From contig CAZYMI010000002.1 in assembly GCA_964648505.1 (NCBI GenBank), positions 95,123 to 159,122 on the forward strand: a stretch of 64,000 nucleotides of DNA, read 5' to 3'. This stretch comes from CAZYMI01 sp964648505 (GTDB lineage: Bacteria > Pseudomonadota > Alphaproteobacteria > Micavibrionales > Micavibrionaceae). Below are positions 1 through 8,744 of this stretch, piece by piece; within the stretch, counting starts at the first letter, position 1; the number at the start of each line of letters is the position of its first letter. The notes under the pieces are model-generated. The model had not been told where the DNA came from. It did not search any database and saw only the letters and a list, made by a program, of their open reading frames with translations. The translations under genes were made by a program, and so were the position numbers.

Positions 1-1056
1 GTTGATGCTGCAACGCGTTTATCAGCAGCCTCTATCGCCACAGCAAGATCTTCTGAAGATCTTTTTTGCGCCTCATCGGATGATATGCTAGGCGATCAGA
101 TTGCGCAGTATATTTCTGCTCAAGATGCAGTTGCGCTTGTCCATAAAAGCGCTTACGGGCGTGCTTTGCTTGAAGCCGCGCAAGAAACCGGAACACGCAT
201 CATAGATAGCGTTCAGACAGACAGCGTTTTTTATGACCGTCATGCGGGTCTTATTCTTGTGCACCCGTCGCTTGATATGGCTGAAAAAATCTTATTGATT
301 GCCCGTGAGCTTCGTCGGGCGTGGCAGCATCGTGCAGGCGCGCTCGTTAATCCATTACTATTTCACCCCGATCATGCCATTCTTGTAAATCGCATTTTGA
401 CAGCTGACCTTTCTATTTCTATGGTTCGTGTTGCCTGGGATCTTCATTTACAAGCCATTCAAGCCCCATGGATCAGGCTTGAAGCGTCATCAATGGCTGA
501 TCTGGCTTCCGGTTTTTCGCGTATCGCACTGGCTGATTTTCGTAGCTTGAATAATGGTGATGCTTTCTGGTCTTGTTTTGAAGCATGGTTTTTGTCTGAT
601 CGTTGCCGTAAATGCGACAGGCAGATCATCCAGCAAATGCTTGCAGATTACTCTGGTTATGTTTTTGGTGGGTCAGAAGAGACATCACGTATGCTGACAA
701 CGCAGATTATGGCGGCATTGGGTTCTCAGCCTTTAGGCAAAAATTACCTCTCTGGACAGGTTGGGCGCATTTTGGATGATCAAATATTTACTGATGTTCG
801 TGACAGAGCAAATGCCAATTTCCTTTGGTTTATCAAGTTCGAACAGTCTTTCCGGGCTGCGGAACAGGAGTTGCAAGTAGGAATGAAAGGCCCTTCTGGC
901 CTGTCCCACAGCCCCTCCTTAGGACACAATAACGATGACACAGTACAAAAAGGAATTCTGGTTACGCTTCCCGTCAGGCCGCGAACAGCTGAGAAAGTCG
1001 GGACTGGACAAGCCACGATCCTCGATTTCAACGTCTTCCGTAAACGCCAACATTAA
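1..1056 (+). CDS. DUF6782-like protein, 5' end outside the window
   Basis: Frame 1 is open from the first base of the window, so the protein begins upstream; 351 residues are visible, and the ATG at 85 is only the first internal Met. A conserved-looking block near visible residues 80-115 has a region resembling a degenerate HExxH helix (ARELRRAWQH). This resembles the putative metallopeptidase domain DUF6782 that I associate with Alphaproteobacteria, but I assign it from memory of the family pattern. There is no signal peptide in the visible part. The gene stops 13 bases before a second protein of similar layout, so the two look like a tandem pair. The function is unknown; peptidase activity is doubtful because a clear HExxH is not seen. 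Confidence 0.6.
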   Translation, partial: VDAATRLSAASIATARSSEDLFCASSDDMLGDQIAQYISAQDAVALVHKSAYGRALLEAAQETGTRIIDSVQTDSVFYDRHAGLILVHPSLDMAEKILLIARELRRAWQHRAGALVNPLLFHPDHAILVNRILTADLSISMVRVAWDLHLQAIQAPWIRLEASSMADLASGFSRIALADFRSLNNGDAFWSCFEAWFLSDRCRKCDRQIIQQMLADYSGYVFGGSEETSRMLTTQIMAALGSQPLGKNYLSGQVGRILDDQIFTDVRDRANANFLWFIKFEQSFRAAEQELQVGMKGPSGLSHSPSLGHNNDDTVQKGILVTLPVRPRTAEKVGTGQATILDFNVFRKRQH

Positions 1057-1069
1057 AGGCGCAAGTGTT

Positions 1070-2026
1070 ATGTATACACCAACGGACCTTGCTGCATCCT
1101 GTGGCACGGCGAAGCCTATGTGCGACCTGACATATATCGATCATGCCCATCCGCTTATTTGGCAGTCAGGATTGGCGCAGCATCCGCGCACACGTGATGA
1201 TGAATATTATTTAGATCAACTTATCAGTGCTGTTTGGAAAAGCCCTTTGGTATGCGAAGGTTTTCGTTATTTGAAAGCGGAAAGGATCGGTATTGCGTTT
1301 TCAACATTACATGAAGGGCACTGGGTGTTTGATGATGATACAAGCATGCTTTTGTTTCAAAGGCCTTCTCGATTTTTACGGCAGACAAGCTCTGCTGTTT
1401 TCGATGATGTGGCAATGGCACTTATAGAAGGTCTTGCATTCTTACTTGTTCAAGGGGGCCCTGATTTATCGCATTTAACTTTGCGTCACAGGGTACTGGC
1501 AGAACGTGCTCGCACTGCGCATGCAGATCTTTTGGTAGTTCGGATGTGCTGGGAATTAAAGGCTGCGGGTATAACTGGTTTATGGCGATTTATGCGAACC
1601 GGTTTAAATCATGATTTGGTTGATGTCTTCGCTGATGTTTTAGACAGATCCCCGATTGTAGCAACAGCGTGCCGTAGTGCGTTTTTGCAGTGGTTTAAAA
1701 ACCCTGAGCGTATTGCGCGGTGTGATATGGCCACGCTATCCATGATTGATCGCGATTACAGTGAGGGTTTAAAAGTAACCGGTCAGGAAAAACTAGGCCC
1801 GATGGAGCTTCTTAGGCTAACACGAGACCCTAATGGCCCAACACTTTATCGGTCTATTTTTGCATCGATTTTGCAACATAAGACATTCTCGATGATGACA
1901 GATCCTATGGCGCAAGCCTATTTAAAGCAGATTGAACGGGATATAGAGTTTAAGCGTACAGGTGGGCTTAAGATTCGTGATGTAGCGCTTGCAAAGCGTC
2001 TTTTTCCCGAGACCCCTTTATCCTAG
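1070..2026 (+). CDS. DUF6782-like protein, paralogue of the preceding gene
   Basis: This 318-residue protein shares its general plan with the upstream neighbour: a variable N-terminus, a hydrophobic block with an ALIEGLAFLLVQ helix where the neighbour has ARELRRAWQH, then a block with WELKAAG where the neighbour has WDLHLQA. An upstream ATG at 935 in the same frame would overlap the previous gene by over 120 bases, so I prefer the ATG at 1070, 13 bases after its stop, with a weak AAAGGC site. The helix has no HExxH, so if the family is a peptidase this copy should be inactive. It lies 24 bases before ppsR on the same strand and may be cotranscribed with it. Function unknown. Confidence 0.6.
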   Translation: MYTPTDLAASCGTAKPMCDLTYIDHAHPLIWQSGLAQHPRTRDDEYYLDQLISAVWKSPLVCEGFRYLKAERIGIAFSTLHEGHWVFDDDTSMLLFQRPSRFLRQTSSAVFDDVAMALIEGLAFLLVQGGPDLSHLTLRHRVLAERARTAHADLLVVRMCWELKAAGITGLWRFMRTGLNHDLVDVFADVLDRSPIVATACRSAFLQWFKNPERIARCDMATLSMIDRDYSEGLKVTGQEKLGPMELLRLTRDPNGPTLYRSIFASILQHKTFSMMTDPMAQAYLKQIERDIEFKRTGGLKIRDVALAKRLFPETPLS

Positions 2027-2050
2027 CGAAGACCCCGTTTAAGATGGGGT

Positions 2051-2896
2051 ATGACCCGTAAAATAAAACCTAAAGGTGAGTTTTACCTGCATCTTGTCTC
2101 AGATGCGACAGGCCAGACCTTACAAGGGTTGGCGCGTGCGGCTATTGCTCAATTTGAAGGGGCAAGCGCCATTGAAAGGCTATCGCCCCTTGTCCGCTCG
2201 GAAAGACAGCTTGGCAGGGTTTTGCAGGATATTAAAGATCATCCCGGGCCTGTTTTATACACACTTGTTGATGATGATCTTTCAGAAGCACTTGTGCGTT
2301 TTTGCGCTTCGTTACAGGTACCTTGTGTTGCGGTTATGGACCCCATTATTGGGATGATGTCAAACTATCTGCAACAAGAGCCGAGCGAAATTCCGGGTCG
2401 TCAGCATAAAATGGATGATGATTATTTTAAACGGATCGAAGCCGTAGATTTTGCTTTGTCTTTTGATGATGGTCAGCTTTTAACAGGCATTGAAACAGCA
2501 GATGTTGTGCTTGTTGGGGTTTCGAGAACATCGAAAACACCGACATGTATTTATCTGGCTAATTCAGGTATTCGGGCTGCTAATGTGCCCCTTGTACCTG
2601 GTGTTGATCCGCCACAAAAGCTGCTTGATTTAAAAGGCCCTTTAATTGTGGGTTTAACTGAATCTCCGGATCGGTTGATTCAGTTGCGATCAACACGTTT
2701 GCGCGTTGATCCGTCACGCGGTGCGATGTTATCGCAAAATGCGTATCTGGATCCGGAGAAGGTTGAACATGAAGTTGATACTGCCCGCAAGCTTTTTGCT
2801 AACAAAAGATGGCCTGTTATTGATGTGACTAAAAGATCGGTTGAAGAAACAGCAGCAGAAATTATGGTTTTATTGCAGCAGCGGAACGACTCATGA
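2051..2896 (+). CDS. ppsR: Pyruvate, water dikinase (or PPDK) regulatory protein, DUF299 family
   Basis: A 281-residue bifunctional kinase/pyrophosphorylase of the DUF299/PDRP family, which phosphorylates and dephosphorylates a threonine on PEP synthase or pyruvate phosphate dikinase. The family hallmark is seen: an opening HLVSDATGQTL block at residues 14-24 and a P-loop-like GVSRTSKTP at about 155. Length is normal. Sequence alone does not tell which dikinase is the target. Its stop overlaps the aroE start by four bases (ATGA), so it heads a tightly coupled ppsR-aroE-coaE-dnaQ operon, an arrangement common in Alphaproteobacteria. It is not related to the photosynthesis repressor that shares the symbol. 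Confidence 0.93.
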   Translation: MTRKIKPKGEFYLHLVSDATGQTLQGLARAAIAQFEGASAIERLSPLVRSERQLGRVLQDIKDHPGPVLYTLVDDDLSEALVRFCASLQVPCVAVMDPIIGMMSNYLQQEPSEIPGRQHKMDDDYFKRIEAVDFALSFDDGQLLTGIETADVVLVGVSRTSKTPTCIYLANSGIRAANVPLVPGVDPPQKLLDLKGPLIVGLTESPDRLIQLRSTRLRVDPSRGAMLSQNAYLDPEKVEHEVDTARKLFANKRWPVIDVTKRSVEETAAEIMVLLQQRNDS

Positions 2897-3690
2897 CCTT
2901 GAAAGCTTGTGTTATTGGTGATCCGGTTGCTCATTCGAAATCGCCTATAATCCATGAATACTGGATAAAAAAACAAAGTATAGAGGCTGAATTTCAGGCT
3001 ATAAAAGTAGCGTCACAAGATCTTGAGAGCTTTTGTAAGAAAGCTGTTTATGAAGGCGTTAAAGGGTTTTCGGTCACTTTGCCCCATAAGGAAAAGATCG
3101 TTCCTTTTTGTACAACTCTCGATGAGGCTGCATTAGCAACAGGGGCTGTAAATTGCGTGGTGATAAAAGATAATTATATGCACGGTATGAATACAGACGC
3201 ATACGGATTTTTGGCGAATATAAGCCCTTTGAGCAAATCGATAAAGAAGGCACTTGTGCTCGGGGCTGGCGGTGCGACGCGTGCGGTTATTTATGGACTT
3301 TTACAAAAAAACATTTCGGTTTTTGTGAGTAACAGGACGAATGAACGAGCCTTAAAAATTGCTGCAGATTTTGATGTAAAGGCTATTCCATGGGAAGATC
3401 GTCATCAGGCCCTTGAAGGGATTGATATGCTGGTTAATACAACATCGCTCGGGATGAAGGGTGCAGAAATACTTGATCTGGATTTAAGCGCATTATCCCG
3501 GAAAGCCGTTGTTACAGATATTGTCTATACACCCCTGATGACAGACCTTCTGCAAAGGGCGCAGCAGCGTGGTAATATTGTGATTACCGGAATTGGTATG
3601 CTTGCCCATCAGGCCGTTCCTGCTTTTGAAGCGTGGTTTGGGATAAGGCCAGTTGTTGATGAGGATTTATTGGGAAAGCTTAAGACATGA
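2893..3690 (+). CDS. aroE: Shikimate dehydrogenase (NADP+)
   Basis: Reduces 3-dehydroshikimate to shikimate with NADPH in the aromatic amino acid pathway. The 265-residue protein has the substrate-side motifs GDPVAHSKSP (residues 8-17) and VTLPHKE with the catalytic Lys, a GAVNCV block, NTDAYGF, the cofactor loop GAGGATRAV near 123, the NRT phosphate-binding motif, and NTTSLGM. The C-terminal GIGMLAHQAVPAFEAWFG block is typical. The start overlaps ppsR by four bases and the stop overlaps coaE by four bases, so translation of the three is probably coupled. Length and motif set are complete. Confidence 0.95.
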   Translation: MTLKACVIGDPVAHSKSPIIHEYWIKKQSIEAEFQAIKVASQDLESFCKKAVYEGVKGFSVTLPHKEKIVPFCTTLDEAALATGAVNCVVIKDNYMHGMNTDAYGFLANISPLSKSIKKALVLGAGGATRAVIYGLLQKNISVFVSNRTNERALKIAADFDVKAIPWEDRHQALEGIDMLVNTTSLGMKGAEILDLDLSALSRKAVVTDIVYTPLMTDLLQRAQQRGNIVITGIGMLAHQAVPAFEAWFGIRPVVDEDLLGKLKT

Positions 3691-4298
3691 TTGTGCTTGG
3701 CCTGACAGGATCGATTGGAATGGGTAAATCAACGGTAGCTAAAATGCTTAAAACAATGGGGGTGCCTGTTCATTCTTCCGATCAGGCGGTGCATCACCTT
3801 ATGCAGCCCGGTGGGCGGGCGGTTGAAAAGGTTCGTCTTTTTTTTCCGCAAGCGTATAGTGAAAAAACACGATCGATTGATCGTAAAAAACTTGGTCAGA
3901 TTGTGTTTCAAAGTAAGGATGCAAGGCTTTTGCTTGAAGACATTCTTCATCCGCTAGTGCGTGATACACAAAAAACTTTTTTAAGACGCTATCGTCATCA
4001 TAAAATTGTTGTACTTGATATTCCATTGCTTTTTGAAACAGGCGCACAAAACAGAGTGGATGCTGTTATAGTAGTTAGCGCGCCTTATTTTATTCAAAAG
4101 CAAAGGGTTTTAAAACGTCCGGGCATGACCTTAGAACGATTTTATCAGGTTTTGGCACTTCAGATACCCGATAAAGTTAAGCGCGGCCTATCGGATGTGA
4201 TTATTCCAACAGGTCTTGGGCGTGCTGTTACAAGAAGCCACTTGCAAAAAATGTTATTCAGGGCAAAGCTTGGTTATGATCCGCGAAATCGTTCTTGA
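3687..4298 (+). CDS. coaE: Dephospho-CoA kinase
   Basis: Catalyses the last step of coenzyme A synthesis, ATP-dependent phosphorylation of the 3'-hydroxyl of dephospho-CoA. The 203-residue protein opens with the P-loop GSIGMGKS (residues 8-15) and carries the family's D-I-P-L-L-F-E-T-G block around 111-119. The start is the ATG that overlaps the aroE stop (ATGA). The 3' end overlaps the proposed dnaQ start by 23 bases. Length is typical for the family. Confidence 0.94.
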   Translation: MIVLGLTGSIGMGKSTVAKMLKTMGVPVHSSDQAVHHLMQPGGRAVEKVRLFFPQAYSEKTRSIDRKKLGQIVFQSKDARLLLEDILHPLVRDTQKTFLRRYRHHKIVVLDIPLLFETGAQNRVDAVIVVSAPYFIQKQRVLKRPGMTLERFYQVLALQIPDKVKRGLSDVIIPTGLGRAVTRSHLQKMLFRAKLGYDPRNRS

Positions 4299-4968
4299 TA
4301 CAGAAACAACGGGCCTTGATCCGGCTGAGGGCCATCGTATCCTTGAAATAGGTTGCGTTGAACTTCATGGGCATGTACCTACCGGTCGTGTTTGGCACCA
4401 TTATATTAATCCTGAGCGTGAGGTGCCTGCTGAAGCCTCAGCGGTGCATGGCTTAACAACAGAATTTTTAAAAGATAAACCAGTTTTTGGCGAACTGGTC
4501 GGAGATTTTATTGATTTCATTGGTGATGCGAAGCTGATTATTCACAATGCAGATTTTGATGTAAAATTTTTGAATGCTGAATTAAAGCCTTTCGGCTATG
4601 GCCCTGTAGATCGCCGGGCTGTTATTGATACGCTTGCTGTTGCGCGCCAAAAATTTCCGGGCTCCCCTGCTTCTCTTGATGCGTTGTGTAAAAGATTTGG
4701 TGTTGATTTATCAGGGCGTGATTTTCACGGCGCACTGCTTGATTCCCAGCTATTAGCCAAAGTGTATTTAGAACTTTTGGGCGGGCGTCAGCAGGGTTTA
4801 TCTTTTGGTGCGCAACAGAAAAGCCAAAGCACCATGCGTCAACTGGAAGCGACACAAAAAACAGCCCGCGCGCCACGCCGTTTTAAAGCGTCAGATCAGG
4901 AAAAAAAAGCGCATGATGAGCTTATTGAAAAACTTGGCGATCAATCGCTTTGGAAAAGCTATAAATAG
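4276..4968 (+). CDS. dnaQ: DNA polymerase III epsilon subunit (3'-5' proofreading exonuclease)
   Basis: Proofreading subunit of the replicative polymerase. The DEDDh exonuclease motifs are all present: DTET at D8/E10, HNADFD at 90-95, and HGALLD giving H151 and D156. An open frame extends to 4216, deep inside coaE, but the ATG at 4276 puts the ExoI motif at residues 8-12 as in other DnaQ proteins, so I use it (230 residues). The C-terminal 50 residues are Gln/Lys rich, the region that binds the alpha subunit in this family. The gene ends the plus-strand operon and faces secB, with one base between stops. Confidence 0.94.
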   Translation: MIREIVLDTETTGLDPAEGHRILEIGCVELHGHVPTGRVWHHYINPEREVPAEASAVHGLTTEFLKDKPVFGELVGDFIDFIGDAKLIIHNADFDVKFLNAELKPFGYGPVDRRAVIDTLAVARQKFPGSPASLDALCKRFGVDLSGRDFHGALLDSQLLAKVYLELLGGRQQGLSFGAQQKSQSTMRQLEATQKTARAPRRFKASDQEKKAHDELIEKLGDQSLWKSYK

Positions 4969-4969
4969 A

Positions 4970-5479
4970 TCAGGCGGGTGTTGTCACAGAACCGATGTGC
5001 CCTGCAAAACGTTCGCGAAACAATGCACTAAAATCAATCGGGTTGAGATAAAGAGGCGGATATCCCCCTGAAATGACTGTTGTTCCTAGTATTTGACGCG
5101 CATAAGGGAATATAACGCGCGGAACTTCTATTAAAAGCAAAGGGGCGTGATGTTCTTCGGGCACCCCATCAAGTGAAACAAGGGCCGCATACTTCATATC
5201 AGCAATGAAGATTGTTTGATCGGGCCTTGTTGCTTTAACGGTCAGGCGCAAAGATACTTCATATAAATTAGAGAGACCAACTTCTGATTTTGGCGATGAT
5301 TCAAGGCCAATCTGAACATCCATAGTTGGTGTTACAAGCCCACTTTTGAGCGTGTCCGGGGCTTGCGGGTTTTCAAAAGATAGGTCTTTAAGATATTGCG
5401 CATGAATAACAAGCGGAAGATTTGTGACAGGAGCGCTTTTTGTTTCAGAATCTGCTGTGGGTGTATTATCGGTCATCAT
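4970..5479 (-). CDS. secB: Protein-export chaperone SecB
   Basis: Tetrameric cytosolic chaperone that holds preproteins unfolded and hands them to SecA. The 169-residue protein has the conserved QYLKDLSFENPQAP block (residues 28-41) and the SGGYPPLYLNPIDF block near the C-terminus. The N-terminal 20 residues are polar and variable, as is common in Alphaproteobacteria. It converges on dnaQ with stops one base apart, and lies 112 bases downstream of the O-antigen-ligase-like gene, so it probably has its own promoter in that gap. A second Met at residue 2 is an equally possible start. Confidence 0.95.
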   Translation of the reverse strand: MMTDNTPTADSETKSAPVTNLPLVIHAQYLKDLSFENPQAPDTLKSGLVTPTMDVQIGLESSPKSEVGLSNLYEVSLRLTVKATRPDQTIFIADMKYAALVSLDGVPEEHHAPLLLIEVPRVIFPYARQILGTTVISGGYPPLYLNPIDFSALFRERFAGHIGSVTTPA

Positions 5480-5591
5480 GATTGGTTAGCACGGTTTTAA
5501 AGAAGTTCAAAGAGGGCGAAAGCTTAACCTTGAAAAAACACACAATATTTTCAAAGTATAGGCGACGAATAAGTTTGCAAGATTGAGTGAG

Positions 5592-6776
5592 TTAAGATTC
5601 TTGGGCGCGGGCACAAAGTTCAAGCAGGGCTGATATTAGAAAAATAAGGCCGATCAACCATCCCTGCCATAATCCCCACGATTCTAACGACACAAAAAAG
5701 ATCATACAAAAACCAATGCTATAGATTTTTTTTGTAATGTTGTCTGGCTGTCTTGTAATAAAAAACCACAAGCAAAGCAAAGCCAGGGTGGCAAAGATTG
5801 CGCCAAGGGCTCCAAATTCAATCCAGATTTGTAATGCCCCATTATGGGGATGCATCACAGTGTCGCTTGGGAAATAAAGCTTTTGAGTTGTAAAAGCCAA
5901 AGCTCGTGTTGCTTCAACACCAAACCCGATAAAGGGGCTTTCCAGAATTTTTAATGATACGAATTGCCAGATTTCAAGACGCATACTGGCGGATGATTCA
6001 AGTAACCATAAATTTGACTGGCCAAGGGCAGCAAAAGGTTTAAACAAAATAAGCCCAAGGGCGGGGGCAGATAAAATTAAAGCGGCGCTGCAAGCTCCGA
6101 CAATCCAGCTTATTTTTGGTTTCCAGACAGGGATTATAAAAGCGATCAAACCAACCAATATCACAATCTGTGAGGTTTGATTTATTGTTAAAGACAGAAA
6201 ACTAAGTAAAAGAAAAGCAAATAAAATACGTAAGAATTTTAAGGCAGGCCAGAGCAGTAAGACAGGCGATAACAAGGCTAACGCACCGATAGATTTGTTT
6301 TGAAACGCTGACCATAAAACTTCAGGTAAGTCTTGGTTTGAATGAAAAAGTCGATAAAGGGGGAAATTAAATATTTTTTCAAACATCAGATAAGATAAGG
6401 CAAAGATACCGCCTGTCAAAAGACATTTGCCAAGATTTTTTAGGTATAGATCAGGCAAGCAGCGACAGGCAATTAGTACGATGATGCCAGATGAAAAAAT
6501 ACCAAGTGTTTTAAAGCTGCGCGATAAAGCACCATCAGGATCATAAGCCCATAGCGCGCTCGCAAGCATCAATACGCCTGTCACACATAAAAAACGCATA
6601 AGATTAAAAGGCAATTTTAGAGGTATTTTCTCGTAAAACTTACAATAGCCCACATATATAAATGATCCGATTGCAGGTGAAATTACAAGGCTTTTAGGAA
6701 AAGGACCTATAAGGGCTACGCATAGACCGATCCAGAGACAAAAAAGAAGATGTGGTGAAACTCGGTTTAAATTCAT
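5592..6776 (-). CDS. O-antigen ligase / Wzy-type polymerase family membrane protein
   Basis: A 394-residue polytopic membrane protein with about ten to twelve hydrophobic segments. It carries the Wzy_C/WaaL signature: an R-x-E-I-W motif (R266-W270) followed by P-F-I-G-F-G and the periplasmic-loop H-P-H-N (309-312) with a hydrophobic run after it. Members join O-antigen to lipid A-core or polymerise surface glycans. No other glycan genes adjoin it, so the substrate cannot be inferred; ligase, polymerase or protein O-glycosylase are all possible. It lies upstream of secB on the same strand and downstream of mltA. Confidence 0.8.
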   Translation of the reverse strand: MNLNRVSPHLLFCLWIGLCVALIGPFPKSLVISPAIGSFIYVGYCKFYEKIPLKLPFNLMRFLCVTGVLMLASALWAYDPDGALSRSFKTLGIFSSGIIVLIACRCLPDLYLKNLGKCLLTGGIFALSYLMFEKIFNFPLYRLFHSNQDLPEVLWSAFQNKSIGALALLSPVLLLWPALKFLRILFAFLLLSFLSLTINQTSQIVILVGLIAFIIPVWKPKISWIVGACSAALILSAPALGLILFKPFAALGQSNLWLLESSASMRLEIWQFVSLKILESPFIGFGVEATRALAFTTQKLYFPSDTVMHPHNGALQIWIEFGALGAIFATLALLCLWFFITRQPDNITKKIYSIGFCMIFFVSLESWGLWQGWLIGLIFLISALLELCARAQES

Positions 6777-6850
6777 GAAGATATTAAAAGGTAATGCTGA
6801 GATTTGAACAAGGTTGGCATATGGAAGCCTTATTTAACGAAAGGGTTAGT

Positions 6851-7942
6851 TTATTGCCCTTGCGCACTTTGGAATCCTTTTGGCAATAAAATCCAGTACT
6901 GTCCTTGTGAACGCGTAACGCCAGCCAGATTTTCTGCGCGCGTCCCTGCACCAAAGAAAAAATCGCCCCGCACAGCGCCGCGGATTGCGCCACCTGTATC
7001 TTGTGCAATCATCAGCTTGCGGATCACCCCTAAGTTCGGGTGGTCAAGGTCAACCCACATAGGCGCCCCGTAAGGGAAGGATGTTTTGTCAACAGCCAGT
7101 GAACGTTCAGGCGTCAAGGGAATACCTTCGGCCCCAATAGGACCCTCACCGATAATATTTCTAAAGAAAATATAAGACGGGTTTGTGTTCATAATTTCAT
7201 TTTGCATGTGCGGGTTTGCTTCAAGAAAAGCACGTATGCGTTGCGCGGATACTTTGTCTTTTTCAAGATATCCACGATCAATCAAAGTACGCCCGATAGG
7301 GTGATATTTATAACCATTCTGTCCAGCGTACCCAATACGGATAACCTGTCCATTATCAAGATAGATTCGGCCAGAGCCTTGAACATGCATAAAGAATGCA
7401 CCAATAGGGTCATCAACCCATAATAAAACAGGAATAGGACCCGCACGGCCTGATAAAATATCGGCTCGTGAAGGTTTTGAAGCAAGAACAGAGGGGTTTG
7501 GTAAAGAATGTATAGGGGTCTGATAACGTCCGTGACGCGTATAAGATCCGCGTAAAGATGCTTCGTAATATCCTGTAAAAAGACCGCGTTTTTTTCCGCT
7601 GTCCTTCCCTTCAACAGACCAGGGCTGAAACCAGCTTTCAAAGAACTGCTGCGCGGTTGTTTCTGTTGGCGGCGTTGTTTTTGCTGCGTTACAAGCAGGC
7701 TGCCAGTCGGTAATGCGGCCACCAACCCCGTCTGGCCCAAAGCGTCTATTCATATCAACTTTATAAACACGTCCTATACGTTCACAGGATTTTAAAAATG
7801 TTGAAAGTGCAGCAAGAGAGCTGTCTTGCCCCCAGCCCGGCAGATCAGCATATGTTTTAGGTTTGAAAGCGGGCTTTTCGTATTTTTGGGCGCAGGCTGT
7901 AAAAATGAAGCAAGCCGCAAGCAGGAAACAAGAACGCATCAT
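6851..7942 (-). CDS. mltA: Membrane-bound lytic murein transglycosylase A
   Basis: Cleaves the MurNAc-GlcNAc bond of peptidoglycan, forming 1,6-anhydro ends. The 363-residue protein has a short hydrophobic leader with FTAC ending at C17 as the likely lipobox, so it should be an outer-membrane lipoprotein; LAAC ending at C11 also matches but leaves almost no hydrophobic core. The MltA barrel carries FTGYYEASLRGS and VQGSGRI, and the 3D domain has AQDTGGAIRGAVRGDFFFG with the expected catalytic Asp. It sits nine bases after the Tim44-like gene, a conserved alphaproteobacterial pairing, and is probably cotranscribed with it. Confidence 0.93.
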   Translation of the reverse strand: MMRSCFLLAACFIFTACAQKYEKPAFKPKTYADLPGWGQDSSLAALSTFLKSCERIGRVYKVDMNRRFGPDGVGGRITDWQPACNAAKTTPPTETTAQQFFESWFQPWSVEGKDSGKKRGLFTGYYEASLRGSYTRHGRYQTPIHSLPNPSVLASKPSRADILSGRAGPIPVLLWVDDPIGAFFMHVQGSGRIYLDNGQVIRIGYAGQNGYKYHPIGRTLIDRGYLEKDKVSAQRIRAFLEANPHMQNEIMNTNPSYIFFRNIIGEGPIGAEGIPLTPERSLAVDKTSFPYGAPMWVDLDHPNLGVIRKLMIAQDTGGAIRGAVRGDFFFGAGTRAENLAGVTRSQGQYWILLPKGFQSAQGQ

Positions 7943-7951
7943 AGGAACAGC

Positions 7952-8659
7952 CTAGCTTTTAGAATCTGGAACAGGGGTGCTTCCTGCGGGTTCAGGTTTA
8001 TCATCACGCGTTTCAACAACCTGCCAGATCGATGTTGGTGATTTTATATCGCGCCCAAAAACCCACACATCAACAACCTCGATAATGCGGTCAGGGTCTC
8101 CGGCAATAAGGGTGCCTGAGGAATCTTTTGTGACGGCTGTTTCGTCAACAAGAAAACGGATTTCGACAAAGGCTTTTCCTTGCTCAAACCGCGCATCAAT
8201 AATATCAGCGCGACGAACGGAATGAATATCGGTTAGCTGGGTGTGCCCTTTTACTTCCCGGGCAATGATCGCTGATTCAAAGTCTGCGAACACTCCGGGG
8301 CTTAGAAGTTTTTTAAGAACACGACGATCCCCAGCTGCGAAGGCTTCTACAATCATAGGAAAAGCTTTTTCTGCACCTTGTATAAAGTTAACAAGATCAA
8401 AAGATTTGTCAGCTTGCTCAATCGCTGAAAGGCCAGCTTGTGCGTTTTTCTCAACTGAATTTCTGATCGGGTTTAAAGAAGGGGGCTGAAGGGGCTTCAT
8501 TGTATAGTCAGTTGCGGCATCGGCTGCATCATTTGCTGCTTGCACATAAGGATTTGGGATATCACGCTCTGATCCGTGACGTGTACCAAGTACGTTTTTA
8601 AGCCACAAAATAAGGCCTGCAGCAATAACGGCAAAAACAATCAAATCAAAAGCAACCAT
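7952..8659 (-). CDS. Tim44-like domain protein (TimA type)
   Basis: This 235-residue protein begins with one membrane helix (about residues 5-21), then a low-complexity linker and a C-terminal Tim44-like domain (about 85-215) with the FIQGAEKAFPMIVEAFAAGD helix pair and an ARFEQGKAFVEIRFLVDET strand block. It is the bacterial relative of the mitochondrial import component Tim44. In Alphaproteobacteria it is an inner-membrane protein of poorly defined role, usually near secB and mltA, as here. Its context with SecB and MltA suggests envelope biogenesis; that is inference. The start is the only Met near the helix. Confidence 0.88.
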   Translation of the reverse strand: MVAFDLIVFAVIAAGLILWLKNVLGTRHGSERDIPNPYVQAANDAADAATDYTMKPLQPPSLNPIRNSVEKNAQAGLSAIEQADKSFDLVNFIQGAEKAFPMIVEAFAAGDRRVLKKLLSPGVFADFESAIIAREVKGHTQLTDIHSVRRADIIDARFEQGKAFVEIRFLVDETAVTKDSSGTLIAGDPDRIIEVVDVWVFGRDIKSPTSIWQVVETRDDKPEPAGSTPVPDSKS

Positions 8660-8744
8660 TTAACTTCCTTTAAGGCCATAACGGTCAAATCAGGAATCCT
8701 GAAGACACCCATTCTTTTTAGAACGAATTGCGTTTGAATTCAAA

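Noticed and set aside
2032..2050. Short ACCCC/GGGGT hairpin before ppsR as terminator
   Set aside because: Five-base stem, no T-run, and the downstream GGGG is better read as part of the ppsR ribosome-binding region.
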